Part shown: positions 1-10,380 of the stretch, in pieces
How positions within the stretch are numbered: the stretch's first letter is position 1
Layout of the letters: the number at the start of each line of letters is the position of its first letter
Assembly: GCA_003427395.1 (NCBI GenBank)
Contig: BFEA01000290.1
Coordinates: 489,945-522,964, forward strand
Direction: 5' to 3'
DNA from: Chara braunii
Taxonomy: Eukaryota; Streptophyta; Charophyceae; Charales; Characeae
DNA length: 33,020 bases
Translations under genes and position numbers: made by a program
Notes under the pieces: model-generated
What the model was told of the DNA's origin: nothing
The model's database searches: none
The model's input: the letters and a program-made list of their open reading frames with translations, nothing else

Positions 1-95
1 CTCTCTCTCTCTCTCTCTCTCGTGCGCGCGCGCAGCTCCTGCGCAGCCCCCCGCAGCGCCGCGCAGCACCCCGCAGCTCCAGCGCACGCGCACAC

Positions 96-151
<56 letters not shown>

Positions 152-247
152 CGCGCGCAGCTGCGCGCAGCTCCCGCGCAGCCCCCCGCAGCGCCGTGCA
201 GCTCCCCGCAGCTCCCGCGCACGCGCACACACACACACACACACACA

Positions 248-281
<34 letters not shown>

Positions 282-316
282 TAACACACACACTAACACA
301 CACACTAACACACAAT
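1..316. repeat. Compound microsatellite (CT/CG/CA)
   Basis: Runs of CT, CG and CA dinucleotides follow one another. A block of CT-run, CG-run and a GCAGCTCC/GCAGCCCC-rich segment followed by ACGCGCACAC appears twice (about 1-98 and 99-250), so the microsatellite itself has been duplicated as a unit of roughly 100-150 bp. The tail is (CA)n with periodic CTAACA interruptions. The open frame through this region codes only for Ser-Leu and His-Thr repeats and is not a gene. Confidence 0.9.
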
Positions 317-3015
317 CAATCAAACATGTTTTTTCAAGTTTTTTGTTTATTTATTTTCAAATTTTGCATCTTTATTTTTTTTTAACACCGCATACCCCTG
401 CAAAAACAGAAATTCATTTATAAAAAATACAGGTGAACTCAGGGACCATATATCTGATGATAAAAAATGATAAAAAAAAATTCCAGCTTTTCTTTATATA
501 TATATATCATCACAAACAGAACTGCCCGGTAAAACCGTAGCCATAGAGAGAGAAGATATTTTTTCTTAAAATCGAATTTAGTTTTCGATTTTTATAAAAT
601 GCTAAACAAAGTCAGATTCCAAAAAAACAAAAATGGGGTTATAGGGGTTAAAATTCCCTACAACCCCATATTTTGTTTTTTTTGTTTTTGGCCTATTATT
701 TAATTCAGGAAAAATCTGGTAAAATCGAGTCCGCGGCGCGGACCCGGTAGGCCGCGGAGGCGGCCGTGAATACATCCGCCCTCCGAGCTCGGCCCCGCGG
801 ACGCGTCCGTGGGTGTTTCATAGCCGACGTGGATAGCCTAGGCCTGGTCGCTCTTTCCTTGTGTTCGTCCTCACCACATGTCCGGTAGTGAAACTTTTTT
901 TTTGATAATATTCGGTGCGACGACAATAGCCACACAGTGTTGGGCCAATGAGATGCCACCCTCTGTCCACGGGATGAGAATTAATTTCATAAAGGACAAT
1001 AACAATGAGTACTAGAGAAAGCAAGTATCAATAATGACAAAACCAACGTCTACGAATCTCGAGCACCTTGGTTCGAGAGGAAAATAGTAGTTCCTGCCGA
1101 TCTTTGTGACGACTTCTCGTATGTCCCACTCACGTACAAATGTATTTTCCTCGTTATATGGGAACAGGCATGGCGGGGATACAGGAAGTCGACGCCCACT
1201 CAGGTCGGGGCAAGTGGTCCACATGGCATAAGCGAGGATAATTGTGCATGTCTAATCAATATGTGTTTCATCAAGGAAACAAACATACACCGCTATGCAT
1301 TATCTTCCATCCACCGTGCAAACGGATCCAATGCGTAAGTCCATGCAATCCAATCAGTCGGGAAAACGACCAATGCATCTTTTAGTCGTGCGAATAGTTA
1401 AGCATGCATCAAAATTATCACATTAAATTCCTACTTGTTCCTTTTATCGGGGAAACAACTCAATCTATACATAAGTGTGAGAGATCCCTCATGCATTAAT
1501 CATCGGATACTAGAAACAAAGAAAGGGACGAAATAAGATCAAGTGATCTTGCTGGTATCTTTAAATTCAACGATAATTTTCCTCACGAGATCCAATTGAA
1601 TTCAACGAGACGAGTCAGAGAGGATCATAGGAGTTGGTAGGGACGAGGGAGTTATCAGAATATTCAAACATTCATGAAGAAAATATCAAGAGAGAATGAA
1701 AGAGGGAGAACGAGATAAGATGGATGGAGGCAGACAAGGTCGTAGCTTGACTTAAGAAGGGGATTTAAGACAAAAAAGAAACTATGAACACACAAATCAA
1801 TCAAAGAACCAAATCGAAAATCCGCCGCGAACTTAGCTTCCAACATAAGAAACGGAGGAACTGAAGATCCAAGGCGCGCAAGCCTTCTGCTCTCTAACTA
1901 TGGCCCCAGGTTATACTACCACTTGTATACATACACCTTCCTTACTGCTGTACTGGTGATCCCTACCGCCACAGACCAACCTCTGCACCACAATGATCGT
2001 TAAGCATGCATCGATAGTCCGTCGCAGCCACACGGCGCACAACCTTGCAAAACTACAATCAATTTTCTTAGGACTTTTCGACTTGTCGTACAAACACATC
2101 ATCCAACCACGACTTCCCGGAAGTGAGAAAATAGGTGGAGCAAGAGTTTTTCGGATGCACTTGAGGATCTTGTAGTTTAAAGAGGGAGATAGAACATTGG
2201 AGAGAACGGGGCGGAGGTAGGAGGGGGCGAAATGAGAGTTTAGGTAAATCACTTGGGGAAAGCCATATCGATCCTCGCGGGTTCCTTCGAAGCCAATCAG
2301 ATCACAACATGAGGGCAATACCTCCGTACACGATGTCGCCAAATGGCTCGTGCACCCCTGAGGGGGGGGGATCGGTAGGGAATTCAAGTTTCTTTATGGG
2401 GATGAAGGCAGGAAGAAGGGGAGCGCAAAGAGTAGTATAGAGCGTGACCAACATTCAGACGAAAACCAGTGGGGGAGAAGCGTGCAGACAGAGGGGATGG
2501 AAAACAATTGTAGATGGAGGAAAGAAGATGTGAAGAAGTACATAGGGAAATGAGATGAAAAAATCCTACGCCTATTCAGATCCTCCTGAAGATTCACAAA
2601 GCCTTCAAGGGTGAATTTAGAAACATTCATTTGCAAGAAAGGACAAGCCAGCAGGAGACACGACCATAAATTCTAGAGTTGCCAACTGCCGAACAAAAAC
2701 ATTAATGCGATCACTAAGACCCGTGTAAGTCCTACATAAATGCATGGATTGCCGGAGAGAAAAGCAACAAGTCATAAAAAGTAGGAGGGCCTTGTCAACC
2801 ATTGATTCCATGCATATACCGCCAGCCAAAAAGAAGGGTACCCCTAAAGCTCGTTAGAGATGAAAAAAACACAGATAACAAAACTCAAGGCTTCGAAAGT
2901 TCGTTTGGGTACAGAAGTTGATACGTCACATATGAACCTTTTTGTCGGCGGCTTGAGGGGCCATGAGGGTCGAAAATTTGCTCTAACCTCCTGAATTTAC
3001 CTCAAATTTCTCACC
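317..3015. other. Gene-poor stretch, no recognisable gene
   Basis: AT-rich sequence from 317 to about 720 contains a foldback at 621-680. A short CpG-rich patch lies at about 725-815, and moderately mixed sequence follows. On the minus strand several open frames of 60-158 codons (for example 1911-2387, 2394-2636, 2617-2829) have no recognisable domain. They overlap one another in different frames, and none has convincing splice or start context. A degenerate gene or unrecognised transposon remnant here cannot be excluded. I see no RNA gene. Confidence 0.5.
621..680. repeat. Foldback: 27-bp imperfect inverted repeat
   Basis: An A-rich left arm ending in TGGGGTTATAGGGG (621-647) is nearly the exact reverse complement of 654-680, which starts CCCTACAACCCCA. 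The spacer is only about 6 nt. Two or three mismatches are visible. A transcript from either strand would fold into a long hairpin. It may be a tiny MITE or a degenerate foldback; no target duplication was identified. Confidence 0.7.
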
Positions 3016-3039
3016 TTTTTTTTTTTTTTTTTTTTTTTT
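3016..3039. repeat. Poly(T) tract, 24 T
   Basis: An uninterrupted 24-base T run. It could be the A-tail of a minus-strand retroposon whose body would lie at higher coordinates (3040 onward), but I recognise no retroposon sequence there. Confidence 0.6.
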
Positions 3040-3720
3040 GTCAAACCCCATTTGCGAGCCTACTATGTTGGATGGTGGTAAGAGAACCACCGAAATTGAG
3101 GTCTTGCTCGTCGGACTGCTCTATGATCTATTGGTGGGGAGAGACACCTACTGGAAACGGGGTCCTTGGATGTTGTGCAACGATGTATCCAAATTTCTTA
3201 TCTTCTTTTAAACTAACTTGCAAAAATGATGAAAAATTTCTAAACGAAGATATTGGCGCCATAACAATTGGAAACAGGGAATTTGGCAAAATGGGAGACG
3301 TGGTGGACCGGTCAGATATGGGAGATGTTTGTATACACGACTGCTGAACTTGTTGTTTGTCTGACAATGATATTTGTTGTTCCATATCCGTCTTTCGTGC
3401 GTTTTCACATCTTCATCCACAGGTGTTCAACTCACTTTTGCCGCCCTTGCGCCCTCGCTCCCCCCTAGTCTCCGCTTGTTCCAAGATGCCAACGAGGGCT
3501 AAAATTCTGATCATGAATGTGTGTGTGGCGTTTCGGTTATAGGGTTTTCGAGTTCGTTGAGGTGCACATGGTTGTGGTTCGTGGTCCATTAAACCACTAG
3601 TATCTCTGATCTTCTTTTTGTAGAGCCCGAATTTCACTGTGCACGAAGTTTTACTGAGCATGGGTCCCATCGTATTTCTTTCCTGTTGCTCATGGGAGTT
3701 AAATCCAAAACAAAAGAAGG

Positions 3721-3722
<2 letters not shown>
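3040..3722. other. Unrecognised sequence between poly(T) and (AT)n
   Basis: Several overlapping short open frames lie on both strands here (the longest useful one is 91 codons at 3072-3347 on the plus strand). None has a recognisable domain or repeat. I see no inverted repeats, RNA gene or regulatory motif that I can support. Confidence 0.4.

Positions 3723-3784
<62 letters not shown>
3723..3784. repeat. (AT)n microsatellite
   Basis: About 30 TA units in a row. Translated frames across it give only alternating Ile-Tyr and are artefacts. It abuts a sequence, CACAAACA, that also follows another short (AT)n tract near 497-515. This suggests the microsatellite may be the edge of a dispersed repeat. 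Confidence 0.9.
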
Positions 3785-3787
<3 letters not shown>

Positions 3788-3799
3788 ACAAACAATATA

Positions 3800-4532
3800 C
3801 AGGGTAACCGGCATTCGAAACGGGCCAAATGCCCGAACGTATGGGACCTCTTGGGGATGCGTTCGGCCGTTCAGGCCAAACGCGAACCCAAGAAAAAAAA
3901 AAAAAAAACAAAAAAAAACCTCATCAAACAAATCTGAAAAAACGATATGTTATGGAGAACAATAAATTAAACAAGATTTGCCTGAGCATTATGTCCGAAT
4001 TCCTTACCAAATTTGAAATAAAAATAAAATACGAAGAACAAATACTAATAATAAAAATAAATAAAAATCAAAAGAGAATTCAATTTAGTGAGTGCTCGAG
4101 CATGTCTTCAACACCGCCATCTTTGGCGATTTTTCATTTTCTTAGCTAAATGCCTTGAAAAGTTACAGATGTGTACTTCACATAATACAAAACCCACCCA
4201 AAAAGTTTCAAAAAATAATAAAATTGTTTAGACCCCGAACTAAAGTGAAAACCAAAAGTAAAAAGTGAAAAAAAATGTGGGCGAGCACGTTTTGACACCG
4301 CCATCTTTAGCGATTTTTATTTTTTATCTGGCTGTGCCAAATGACTTGAAAATTTATAGGCATGTACCTCACGTCATAGAGAACTCACAAAACATAATTC
4401 AGAAAGAAAAAATTATTTTTAGGCCCTAAAATAATTTCTGGCGGGGGCCGAATGCCGTCGGGTTCGGACCCGAATGCCCGTACGTACGGAGGTCTGCCCG
4501 GGGACCTCCATACGTACGGGCTGGTGATCCTG
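3800..4532. mobile_element. Possible small hAT-like nonautonomous element
   Basis: The left end reads CAGGGTAACCGGC and the reverse complement of the right end reads CAGGATCACCAGC, an imperfect 13-bp terminal inverted repeat of hAT-like CAGGG type. The flanks, ACAATATA and GATATATA, agree at only 5 of 8 positions, so a target duplication is weak. Both ends are GC-rich and hairpin-prone, with an 18-bp near-perfect inverted repeat at 4477-4494 and 4503-4520. The middle is AT-rich and consists mainly of two divergent ~155-bp direct repeats. There is no coding capacity. The boundaries are inferred from termini only. Confidence 0.4.
4090..4434. repeat. Two divergent ~155-bp direct repeats
   Basis: Copy one (about 4090-4247) and copy two (about 4279-4434) share the block ACACCGCCATCTTTNGCGAT. 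They also share AAATGNCTTGAAAA, a TGTACNTCAC block, and a closing TTNNAGNCCCNAA segment in the same order. Similarity is patchy but co-linear, so this is an old tandem duplication inside the putative small element. Confidence 0.6.
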
Positions 4533-4533
4533 G

Positions 4534-4535
<2 letters not shown>

Positions 4536-4594
<59 letters not shown>
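4536..4594. repeat. (AT)n microsatellite, left insertion flank of the gypsy element
   Basis: An interrupted then pure TA-dinucleotide run reaches exactly to the TG that opens the LTR at 4595. The same kind of repeat resumes at 13553 after the other LTR, so the retrotransposon landed inside this microsatellite. Confidence 0.85.
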
Positions 4595-4598
<4 letters not shown>

Positions 4599-5381
4599 AT
4601 CAGACTCGACTTCTTCACACTTGTCATGCATGCAAACAGCGAAACAGCAAACTTGCGAATGCGCCCACACAGTACTCAAAGATATCGTAACCAGGTAGGA
4701 GTTCCCTTCAAACTGGCTATGGCGACTGAGCGCCCACACAACTCACTGTTCGCACTCTGGATCACCCTGGATGTCCCACATGCAACACTCTACACGCAAC
4801 ACACACACACACACACGCTACTATAGCTATGGCAGCTATGGCTGCCACAATCCTGTCGCTACACTGCACTTCACTGCCCTCTTCGTCTTCGGGCGCACTG
4901 CAGACCTCCTCGCACAAGCTGCTGAGGCAGCGCTTCCGCATGGCATCCGCAGGAATGAATGAATGGCTGGGCGCAACCTCTTGATTTATACTTCTGCGCT
5001 GTGTTGGTCTGCCCTTGACCACTTGCCTCTGTTGAACACAGACCAACTCCGAAAGGCCACTTCTAGAACTCTCGAACTTGGCCTTTCGGTGCTGTAGCAA
5101 CTACGACTTTGCCCTTTCAGGTAAGTAGCAGCTACGACCTTGACTCTTCAGGCATCCTACAGCTACGACTTCGGAACTGTCTAGACTCCTACTCTACAGG
5201 TCTACAGTTCGATTCCCTTCTACCCTGTGACCTACGAAACCCTGCCTACCACTGGCGGTCCTACAGGTCGCGGGTTCAAGTCTACGGGTTGACATCCATA
5301 CTGTACATAGGTAAGATGGGGAACTAGGGATCGAGCCCTTGGATCTGCATTTGCTACTGCGAACTGGTGAATACCGTCTCA
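4595..5381 (-). repeat. 3' LTR of the gypsy element (787 bp)
   Basis: On the plus strand it runs from TGCAATCAGACTCG to ATACCGTCTCA. It aligns along its whole length with 12658-13552 in the same orientation. By eye the first ~430 bp differ at roughly 4 percent of positions. It lacks a ~109-bp segment present in the other LTR (13082-13190). It includes a short (CA)n run. It is the downstream copy because the integrase and purine tract adjoin it. Confidence 0.93.
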
Positions 5382-5391
5382 CTCCCGCCGG
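5382..5391 (-). other. Polypurine tract-like site next to the 3' LTR
   Basis: On the minus strand the bases immediately before the LTR start TGAGACGG read GGCGGGAG, with CC before it. A short purine run in this exact place is where plus-strand DNA synthesis is primed in LTR retrotransposons. It is short and imperfect, which is common in old copies. Confidence 0.6.
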
Positions 5392-5419
5392 CCTAAATTC
5401 GAGGTCCTCCGAGAAAATT

Positions 5420-5612
5420 TCAGTCCAAGGCAGGACCTTTACCCTTCAGTTGTCTCTCATAGGCCCGGACTATATCGGGAGCTGTCTCTCGAAGTTCGGA
5501 TCTTGTAAACCAGCGGTCGTCTTCCGGTTCTTGATAACTGAAATGAACCTTGTACTGTTTCTGCGGACGACCCCTACCTCCAGTTCTGAAAACAGCTTCA
5601 GCCACTATACCA
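5420..5612 (-). pseudogene. Chromodomain-like C-terminus of Pol (frameshifted)
   Basis: A 61-codon open frame follows the integrase frame directly, shifted by one base near 5605-5612. It contains the string QKQYKVHFSYQEPEDDRWF, followed by TRSELRETAPDIVRAYE. A YKVHF strand, an acidic EPEDD turn, a W and a short helix are what a chromodomain-like fold at the end of chromovirus integrases looks like. In known chromoviruses this domain directs integration toward particular chromatin. The frameshift separates it from the catalytic domain, so this copy could not make the fused protein. The family assignment is by pattern only. Confidence 0.6.
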
Positions 5613-6774
5613 TTATGCCGTATCTTCCATCCATATCTGGTGGGATCATCGATCTACGGGATAGAAACTGGTCACTTGTCTGACAAGGTAACAACTTTGA
5701 CGCATGAAAAATTGGGTAAGTGTGGAGGTGTGCTGGTAGCTCTATGGTATAGGACGGTCCATCTTCGCCGCCCTTGACCTCTAGAACAGGCCACGGTTCT
5801 CTATATGTGGGCAGTAACTTCTGCGATATGTCCTCCTCATGCGCAAACTCTTTGGAACTAACCCAGACTAAGTCGCCTACTTGGAACTGTGAAGGGCGAC
5901 GATGTTTGTTCTCTTGCTTTATCATCTTATGCTGGGATTTCCTGAGGTTTTCTACAACGGTAGCTAGTTCTCTCTCGTGCTGCAAAGCAAACTCCCGGGT
6001 CCCAGGCGGCAATCTGTGAATCTGATCCCGGTTGAGTCCCTCAAACGGTCTGCGCGGTCTTAAGGACTTGTGCAGTTCGTTGGGAGTGCGACATGTAGAC
6101 AGATGCACGCTAATATCGTACGCACTAGCTACTTTGGGCAGCATCTCATCCCAGTTAATCTGATCCGGCCTAATATACATGCGCAGAACTTGCTGTAGGA
6201 TCTTGTTCATTTGCTCCGTCTGACCGTTAGTCTCTTGATGACGGTCGGACGACATCAACAACTTGGATCCATACACTCTCATGAGTTCTTGCCAGTTCTG
6301 GCTGGTGAAACGACTATCTCTATCACTAACTATTGACAGCGGGATTCCGTTCTCACTAACCCAACAGTCAAAGAACCTCTGTATGACTAAATCAGTACGC
6401 GCCTCTGAAGGCAAAGAAACAAAAACTGCGTACTTGCTAAAGCGGTCAACTATGACCATGACTTGGCTCTTGCCATGCCTGCTCTTGACTTGAGTGTCCA
6501 TGAAATCGATTGACACTGAGTCTCCCGGCTGATCCGGAATGGGCACGGGTCTGAGAAGACCTAGCGGGGCGCGCGTAGAACTCTTATTACGCTGGCAGAC
6601 TTTGCAACTGCGAATATACTCTACGCAGTCATTCTTCATCCCTGACCAGGTATACGCACACATAAGATTGGCTAAAGTCTTTTGCCAACCAAAATGACCC
6701 TCTGTGTCATGGCATTCGCCCAGAATCAGACTACGAATCTCTTCGCTATGGGGGATGCACAGGCGGTCGGACAC
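5605..6774 (-). pseudogene. Ty3/gypsy integrase domain of Pol
   Basis: This 389-codon frame holds a complete integrase core. The N-terminal HHCC zinc finger is at about residues 22-60 (HDTEGH, then CKVC), the first catalytic Asp is near residue 90 in SIDFMD, and the second is near 151 in IVSDRDSRF. The Glu near 187 lies in NGQTEQMN, giving the D-X35-E spacing. A GPY/F-like module follows (KLLPTYREPWPVLEV, then PIFHASKL), with the usual GP changed to EP. Integrase joins the cDNA ends to host DNA. The frame is cut off upstream from RNase H by a TAG at 6784-6786 and downstream from the chromodomain-like tail by a frameshift, so it is a fragment of a broken polyprotein although its own catalytic residues are intact. 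Confidence 0.93.
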
Positions 6775-6783
6775 ATTAGTCTT

Positions 6784-7380
6784 CTAAAAAAGCAACCCTT
6801 CGGTAGTGCGGTAATTCGGTTCAGTCTCTGGGGCCTCCTTGACTTTCTTAAGGAGCTCACTATAGATAGGGTCCTGCGCGTAAGCTTCTCTAACCCTCTG
6901 CTGCATGTCCCTCCCTATATCGAGGTAATGTACTATTGCCCCAAAGTAATCCGCTCTCCTACTCAGAGCATCCGCGACTACGTTGTACTTCCCTTTGACA
7001 GGCCTGAGCTCAAAGTCATACTGATCTATCTCTGCGGCCCACATAGTAAGCTTAGGTGTCATCTTGGCCTGCGTCTTTAACCATCGTAATGTCTCATGGT
7101 CAGAATAGACTTTGAAGTGCCTCCCAAGCAAGTAGTGCTTCCAATGGTCTAAGGCTTGCCTGAGAGCGTAGAGTTCCCTTTCATAGGTAGATGTCGCGAC
7201 CTTCTCTGAAGGCATCCTGGCGGACATGAACTCTACGGGTCTATAGCCATTGCCATCGTCTTGTTGTAACACTGCGCCTATGCCGTACTGGCTAGCATCC
7301 GTAGTAACGACAAAAGGCAAGGACGGATCGACGACCTTAAGGACCGCATACTCTATCAATGCCTGCTTTAGCTTCTTCAT
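6784..7380 (-). pseudogene. RNase H domain of Pol (gypsy)
   Basis: A 198-codon frame begins MKKLKQALIE. It contains VVTTDASQYGIGAVL (catalytic Asp near residue 28), the YERELYAL helix with the active-site Glu, and VYSDHETLRWL with the next Asp. The end reads VADALSRR, the standard gypsy RNase H ending. RNase H degrades the RNA strand of the RNA-DNA hybrid during reverse transcription. Upstream, a TAG at 7408-7410 lies between it and the RT-RNase H connection, and a TAG at 6784-6786 ends it before the integrase. In an intact element it would be one uninterrupted frame with its neighbours. Confidence 0.92.
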
Positions 7381-8572
7381 GGCAGACGTGCAGCCCTTGT
7401 CCCACTTCTAGATTGTCTCTTTTTTCAGCAATCTGCGAAGGGGTGCAGCGATGGTGGAGAAGTTCCTTACGATCTTCCTATAGTAGTTAGCTAGGCCCAG
7501 GAATGAGCGCAACTCTGTCAGCGTACGTGGCGTGGGTCAATCTCTAATCGTTGCGATCTTGCTATCTTCTGCCTTAACGCCGTCTCCGTCTAAGACGTGG
7601 CCTAGGTACAGAACTTGGGTCTTTGCCCAATCGCACTTCTTTGCATTGATCTTGAAGTTAGCTTCCCTCAACTTCTCCAAGACCTGCCTGAGATGACCCT
7701 GATGCTCTTCGAGGGTCCTGCTAAACACTAGAATGTCATCTAGATAAACTACAACAAACCTGTCTAACCACGGCCTAAACAAATCGTTCATACAGCGCTG
7801 GAACGTAGCTGCCGCATTGGTTAGTCCAAAGGGCATCACTATGAACTCGTAGTGCCCATATCTAGTCCGGAAGGCCGTCTTGTACTGATCATCAGGATGT
7901 ACCTCAATCTGATGATATCCGGACTTCAAATCTATCTTGGAGAAATACTTCGCCCCCTGCACTTGATGTAAGAGATCGTCTATCTTAGGCAGTGGCTCAG
8001 CATTCTTCACTGTAATGGCATTCAGACCCCTATAGTCTATACACATCCTCAGCTCTCCCTCTTTCTTAGGTACAAAGAGAACAGGGGCTCCAAAAGGAGA
8101 CGAACTGGGCCTAATCCAACCCTTTTCAAGGAGCTCGTCCAACTGTTTCCGCAACTCCTCTAACTCCCGCGGGGACATCCTGTACACCACACCCTTAGGA
8201 GTTCTACTGCCAGGCTCTATCTCAATACGGTGTTGGATGGGCCGCGGCACCGTGCCTGTCGGCAGCTCAGTCAAATCCTTAAACTCTTCCAGCAGCTTGG
8301 CAATCGCAGGGTCCATCGGCTTCTCTTTCGTAGGCTCAGTGACGGGCCTAACATAGGCAACAAAGACCTGTTCCTCTAATTTCTCCTTCTTCACCAATCT
8401 GGCGAACGCAGGGGCACTAAGACAGCAATGTGCCAAGGAATTCTCTACTCCTGACACATGAAACAGACGGGCAGTCTTAGCCTCGCCTGCAGAACTAGGG
8501 AGTCTACATTCGTGCTCCTTCAGATGGAGCATTGCCCCGGCTGCCTCTCCCCAATCCATTCCCAGTACTATA
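7381..8572 (-). pseudogene. Reverse transcriptase domain of Pol (gypsy)
   Basis: A 340-codon frame (7537-8559) starts inside the protease-RT linker (DWGEAAGAML) and covers RT fingers and palm. It contains the VPKKEGELRMCIDYRGLN block, KIDLKSGYHQI with a catalytic Asp, VMPFGLTNAAATFQ, and YLDD at residues 272-275, the catalytic pair. After ATIRD there is a TGA at 7537-7539 where related elements have Trp. The same frame then continues as [15 protein letters not shown] until a second stop at 7408-7410. At the 5' side it is one frame off from the protease around 8560-8573. Thus all RT active-site motifs are present but the frame is closed three times. Confidence 0.95.
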
Positions 8573-9069
8573 TCAAACGGGAGGTTGTCCTCTACGAGGA
8601 GAGTCAGGGAGTGGAGGATATTCTAGGCGGAAATACGCCTGAACTCCCTCTACGTAATCCTCTACAACCATGGTACGATTGTCCGCAAGGATACTAACTA
8701 TGGAGTCTGTCAGTTTCTGGACCTTAAGTCCCAGCCTCAACTTCTGCAGCGCTTGCTTACTAATATAGCTGCGGGTGGCTCCTGAGTTTACTAGGGCCCC
8801 TACTCTACTTCTAAAAATCTCTGCATCTAATAAAATCAGCTGCCCTTTATTCTCCTTCTTCATCTTGGCCCAGGCGGGCCTCCTCTCCTTTAACTCTTCC
8901 GCCACGCCTGTGAGGGAGGTGTCTAGCGAAACTCTAACACAAGCAGTCTCGGGACAGCTGTCTAGACACCGGCCTGCAACCTCTGCCGTAGGCACATGTG
9001 GTGTGGGAGTCTCCTGCCGGCTAGAGCTATTTTCCCCACATGGCCTAGTGGTAGGGGCAGTTGCTACCC
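8573..9069 (-). pseudogene. Retropepsin-like aspartic protease of Pol, active site mutated
   Basis: The 140-codon frame (8573-8995) is open further upstream toward gag. It carries ILLDAEIFRSRVGALVNSGA and then TRSYIS. This is the retropepsin signature (usually DSGAT) with Asn in place of the catalytic Asp at about residue 70. A hydrophobic stretch and VEDYVEG follow, as expected for the flap and second half. The protease would cleave the Gag-Pol polyprotein; with Asn here it should be inactive. It lies in a different frame from both gag (shift near 9070-9090) and RT (shift near 8565). Other members should tell whether the gag-to-protease shift is programmed or damage. Confidence 0.8.
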
Positions 9070-10380
9070 CTACCGGCGGCTGCCTTTTGGCTCTCGAGCA
9101 GCCATTCGGGTCTCTCGATACTTAGGACAATATTTGATGATATGNCCCGGGTCACCGCAGAAAATGCACTGGCCACGGTTCAATCGTTGTTGCCATAAAG
9201 CCTGGTCCAAACCCAAAGATTCCCACGGCCTACCCTGAGGCAGCCCTGGGTGCCATCCTCCTACTCTATAGGGAGACCTATTCCTAGGACGGTTTTGCGA
9301 GGGACCTTGACCCCTGCCTCCCGCTTGGCGGTTTCCTCCTCTGCCGCCAATCCCCTGATCGCCCTGGAATCGATTCCCTGAGGCCCGGCCTCCTTGGCCC
9401 TGGCCTCTTCCTCCTTGCGGCCTCCCTCCAGCCGCGACAGCAGCGTAGGATCTCCCCTGGCCCACACCGCTGTCCTCCTCCTCTAGCCCCCACTCAATCT
9501 GATCGAAGGGGATCTCATCCACACTACCTTCATCTAAAGTCAGGACAAGGTTGTCCTTAGTCTTTACCTGCCCTGAGATAGTGCGGCCTTTCCATTGCTT
9601 TCCCCTGTCCAAGTCCTTGTGCCAGAAGGTNGACAGGGACANGGACTTCGCTTCAAAAGCCACCACTTCACGGCTAAGGGAATNGTAAGTGGTGGNANGA
9701 TCTTCGCTCTTCGTGAAGAACTGCCCTCGAAAGGCTTCGGGCATAGCCCGGTAAAAGAGGTTGACCAATTGGCCCTCTGTGACCCCGTGGTCAGGGACGA
9801 CCACCAACTCATCCATTGTACCCTTGAGTGCCCTGACACTCTTCCATTTACAAGAATGGATGGTTTGGAGTTTGTCTGAGGCCTTGACACTGCGAGCGAC
9901 ATCAGCAAATCGCTCGCGCAGCAACTTCAGGAATTCAGTGAGGGATGTAAATGAGGAGTACGCAACGGGATCATCACTACAGTTGGCAGCGCGAACTAGG
10001 GACCTTGCAAAACTGGCGACCTCATCTCTCAGCGTGTGGATCACAATCAGAACCTGCTGATCCGGGGAGACCTGTTGCAAGTGCACATAGGTCTTAACGT
10101 TAGCTTCCCAGTTGTCAAAGTTCTCATCCCTTTTCCCACTGTAGGAATCAGGGAATTTGACTTTGACTGGCTCCCTGCGAGGACGGGCCTCCTCCTCCTT
10201 GGGAGCGGCCACCTTGACGCCTTCGATGGCTCCGACACAAAAACGCTGAGTCTTCTCGAGGCGATGACTCACCTCGGATCCCACAGCGCCTACTAGTTCG
10301 CGAGCAAAATCCCGTAATCCCGTTCGCATCGAACGCACGGATATCTCCTGGCTGCGACTAAACTCATATGCTTTTCTTGC
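9070..10380 (-). pseudogene. Gag capsid/nucleocapsid protein (gypsy)
   Basis: A 422-codon frame whose first in-frame start is GTG at 10338; the frame is open further, to about 10380, as AYEFSRSQEISV. A retrotrans_gag-type capsid region spans roughly residues 60-215 (KFPDSYSGKRDENFDNWEAN at its start). A Gly/Arg/Gln-rich RGG-like stretch follows at about 300-365, then a CCHC zinc knuckle at about 391-404 (CIFCGDPxHIIKYC). These parts package the element RNA into particles. Several single N bases cause unknown residues. Its upstream continuation is the coiled-coil ORF in another frame, so it was probably the C-terminal half of one larger Gag. A GTG start is not expected for a eukaryotic gene, which also argues for a frameshift. 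Confidence 0.88.

Noticed and set aside
22-423. 133-codon plus-strand ORF at the window start
   Set aside because: It is a translation of CT, CG and CA microsatellites and has no protein-like composition.
1911-2387. 158-codon minus-strand ORF
   Set aside because: No recognisable domain, no supporting start or splice context, and overlapping frames of similar length nearby; kept only as a possibility in the gene-poor stretch.
3413-4739. Several ORFs with long Ile-Tyr runs on both strands
   Set aside because: They exist only because (AT)n repeats lack stop codons in these frames.
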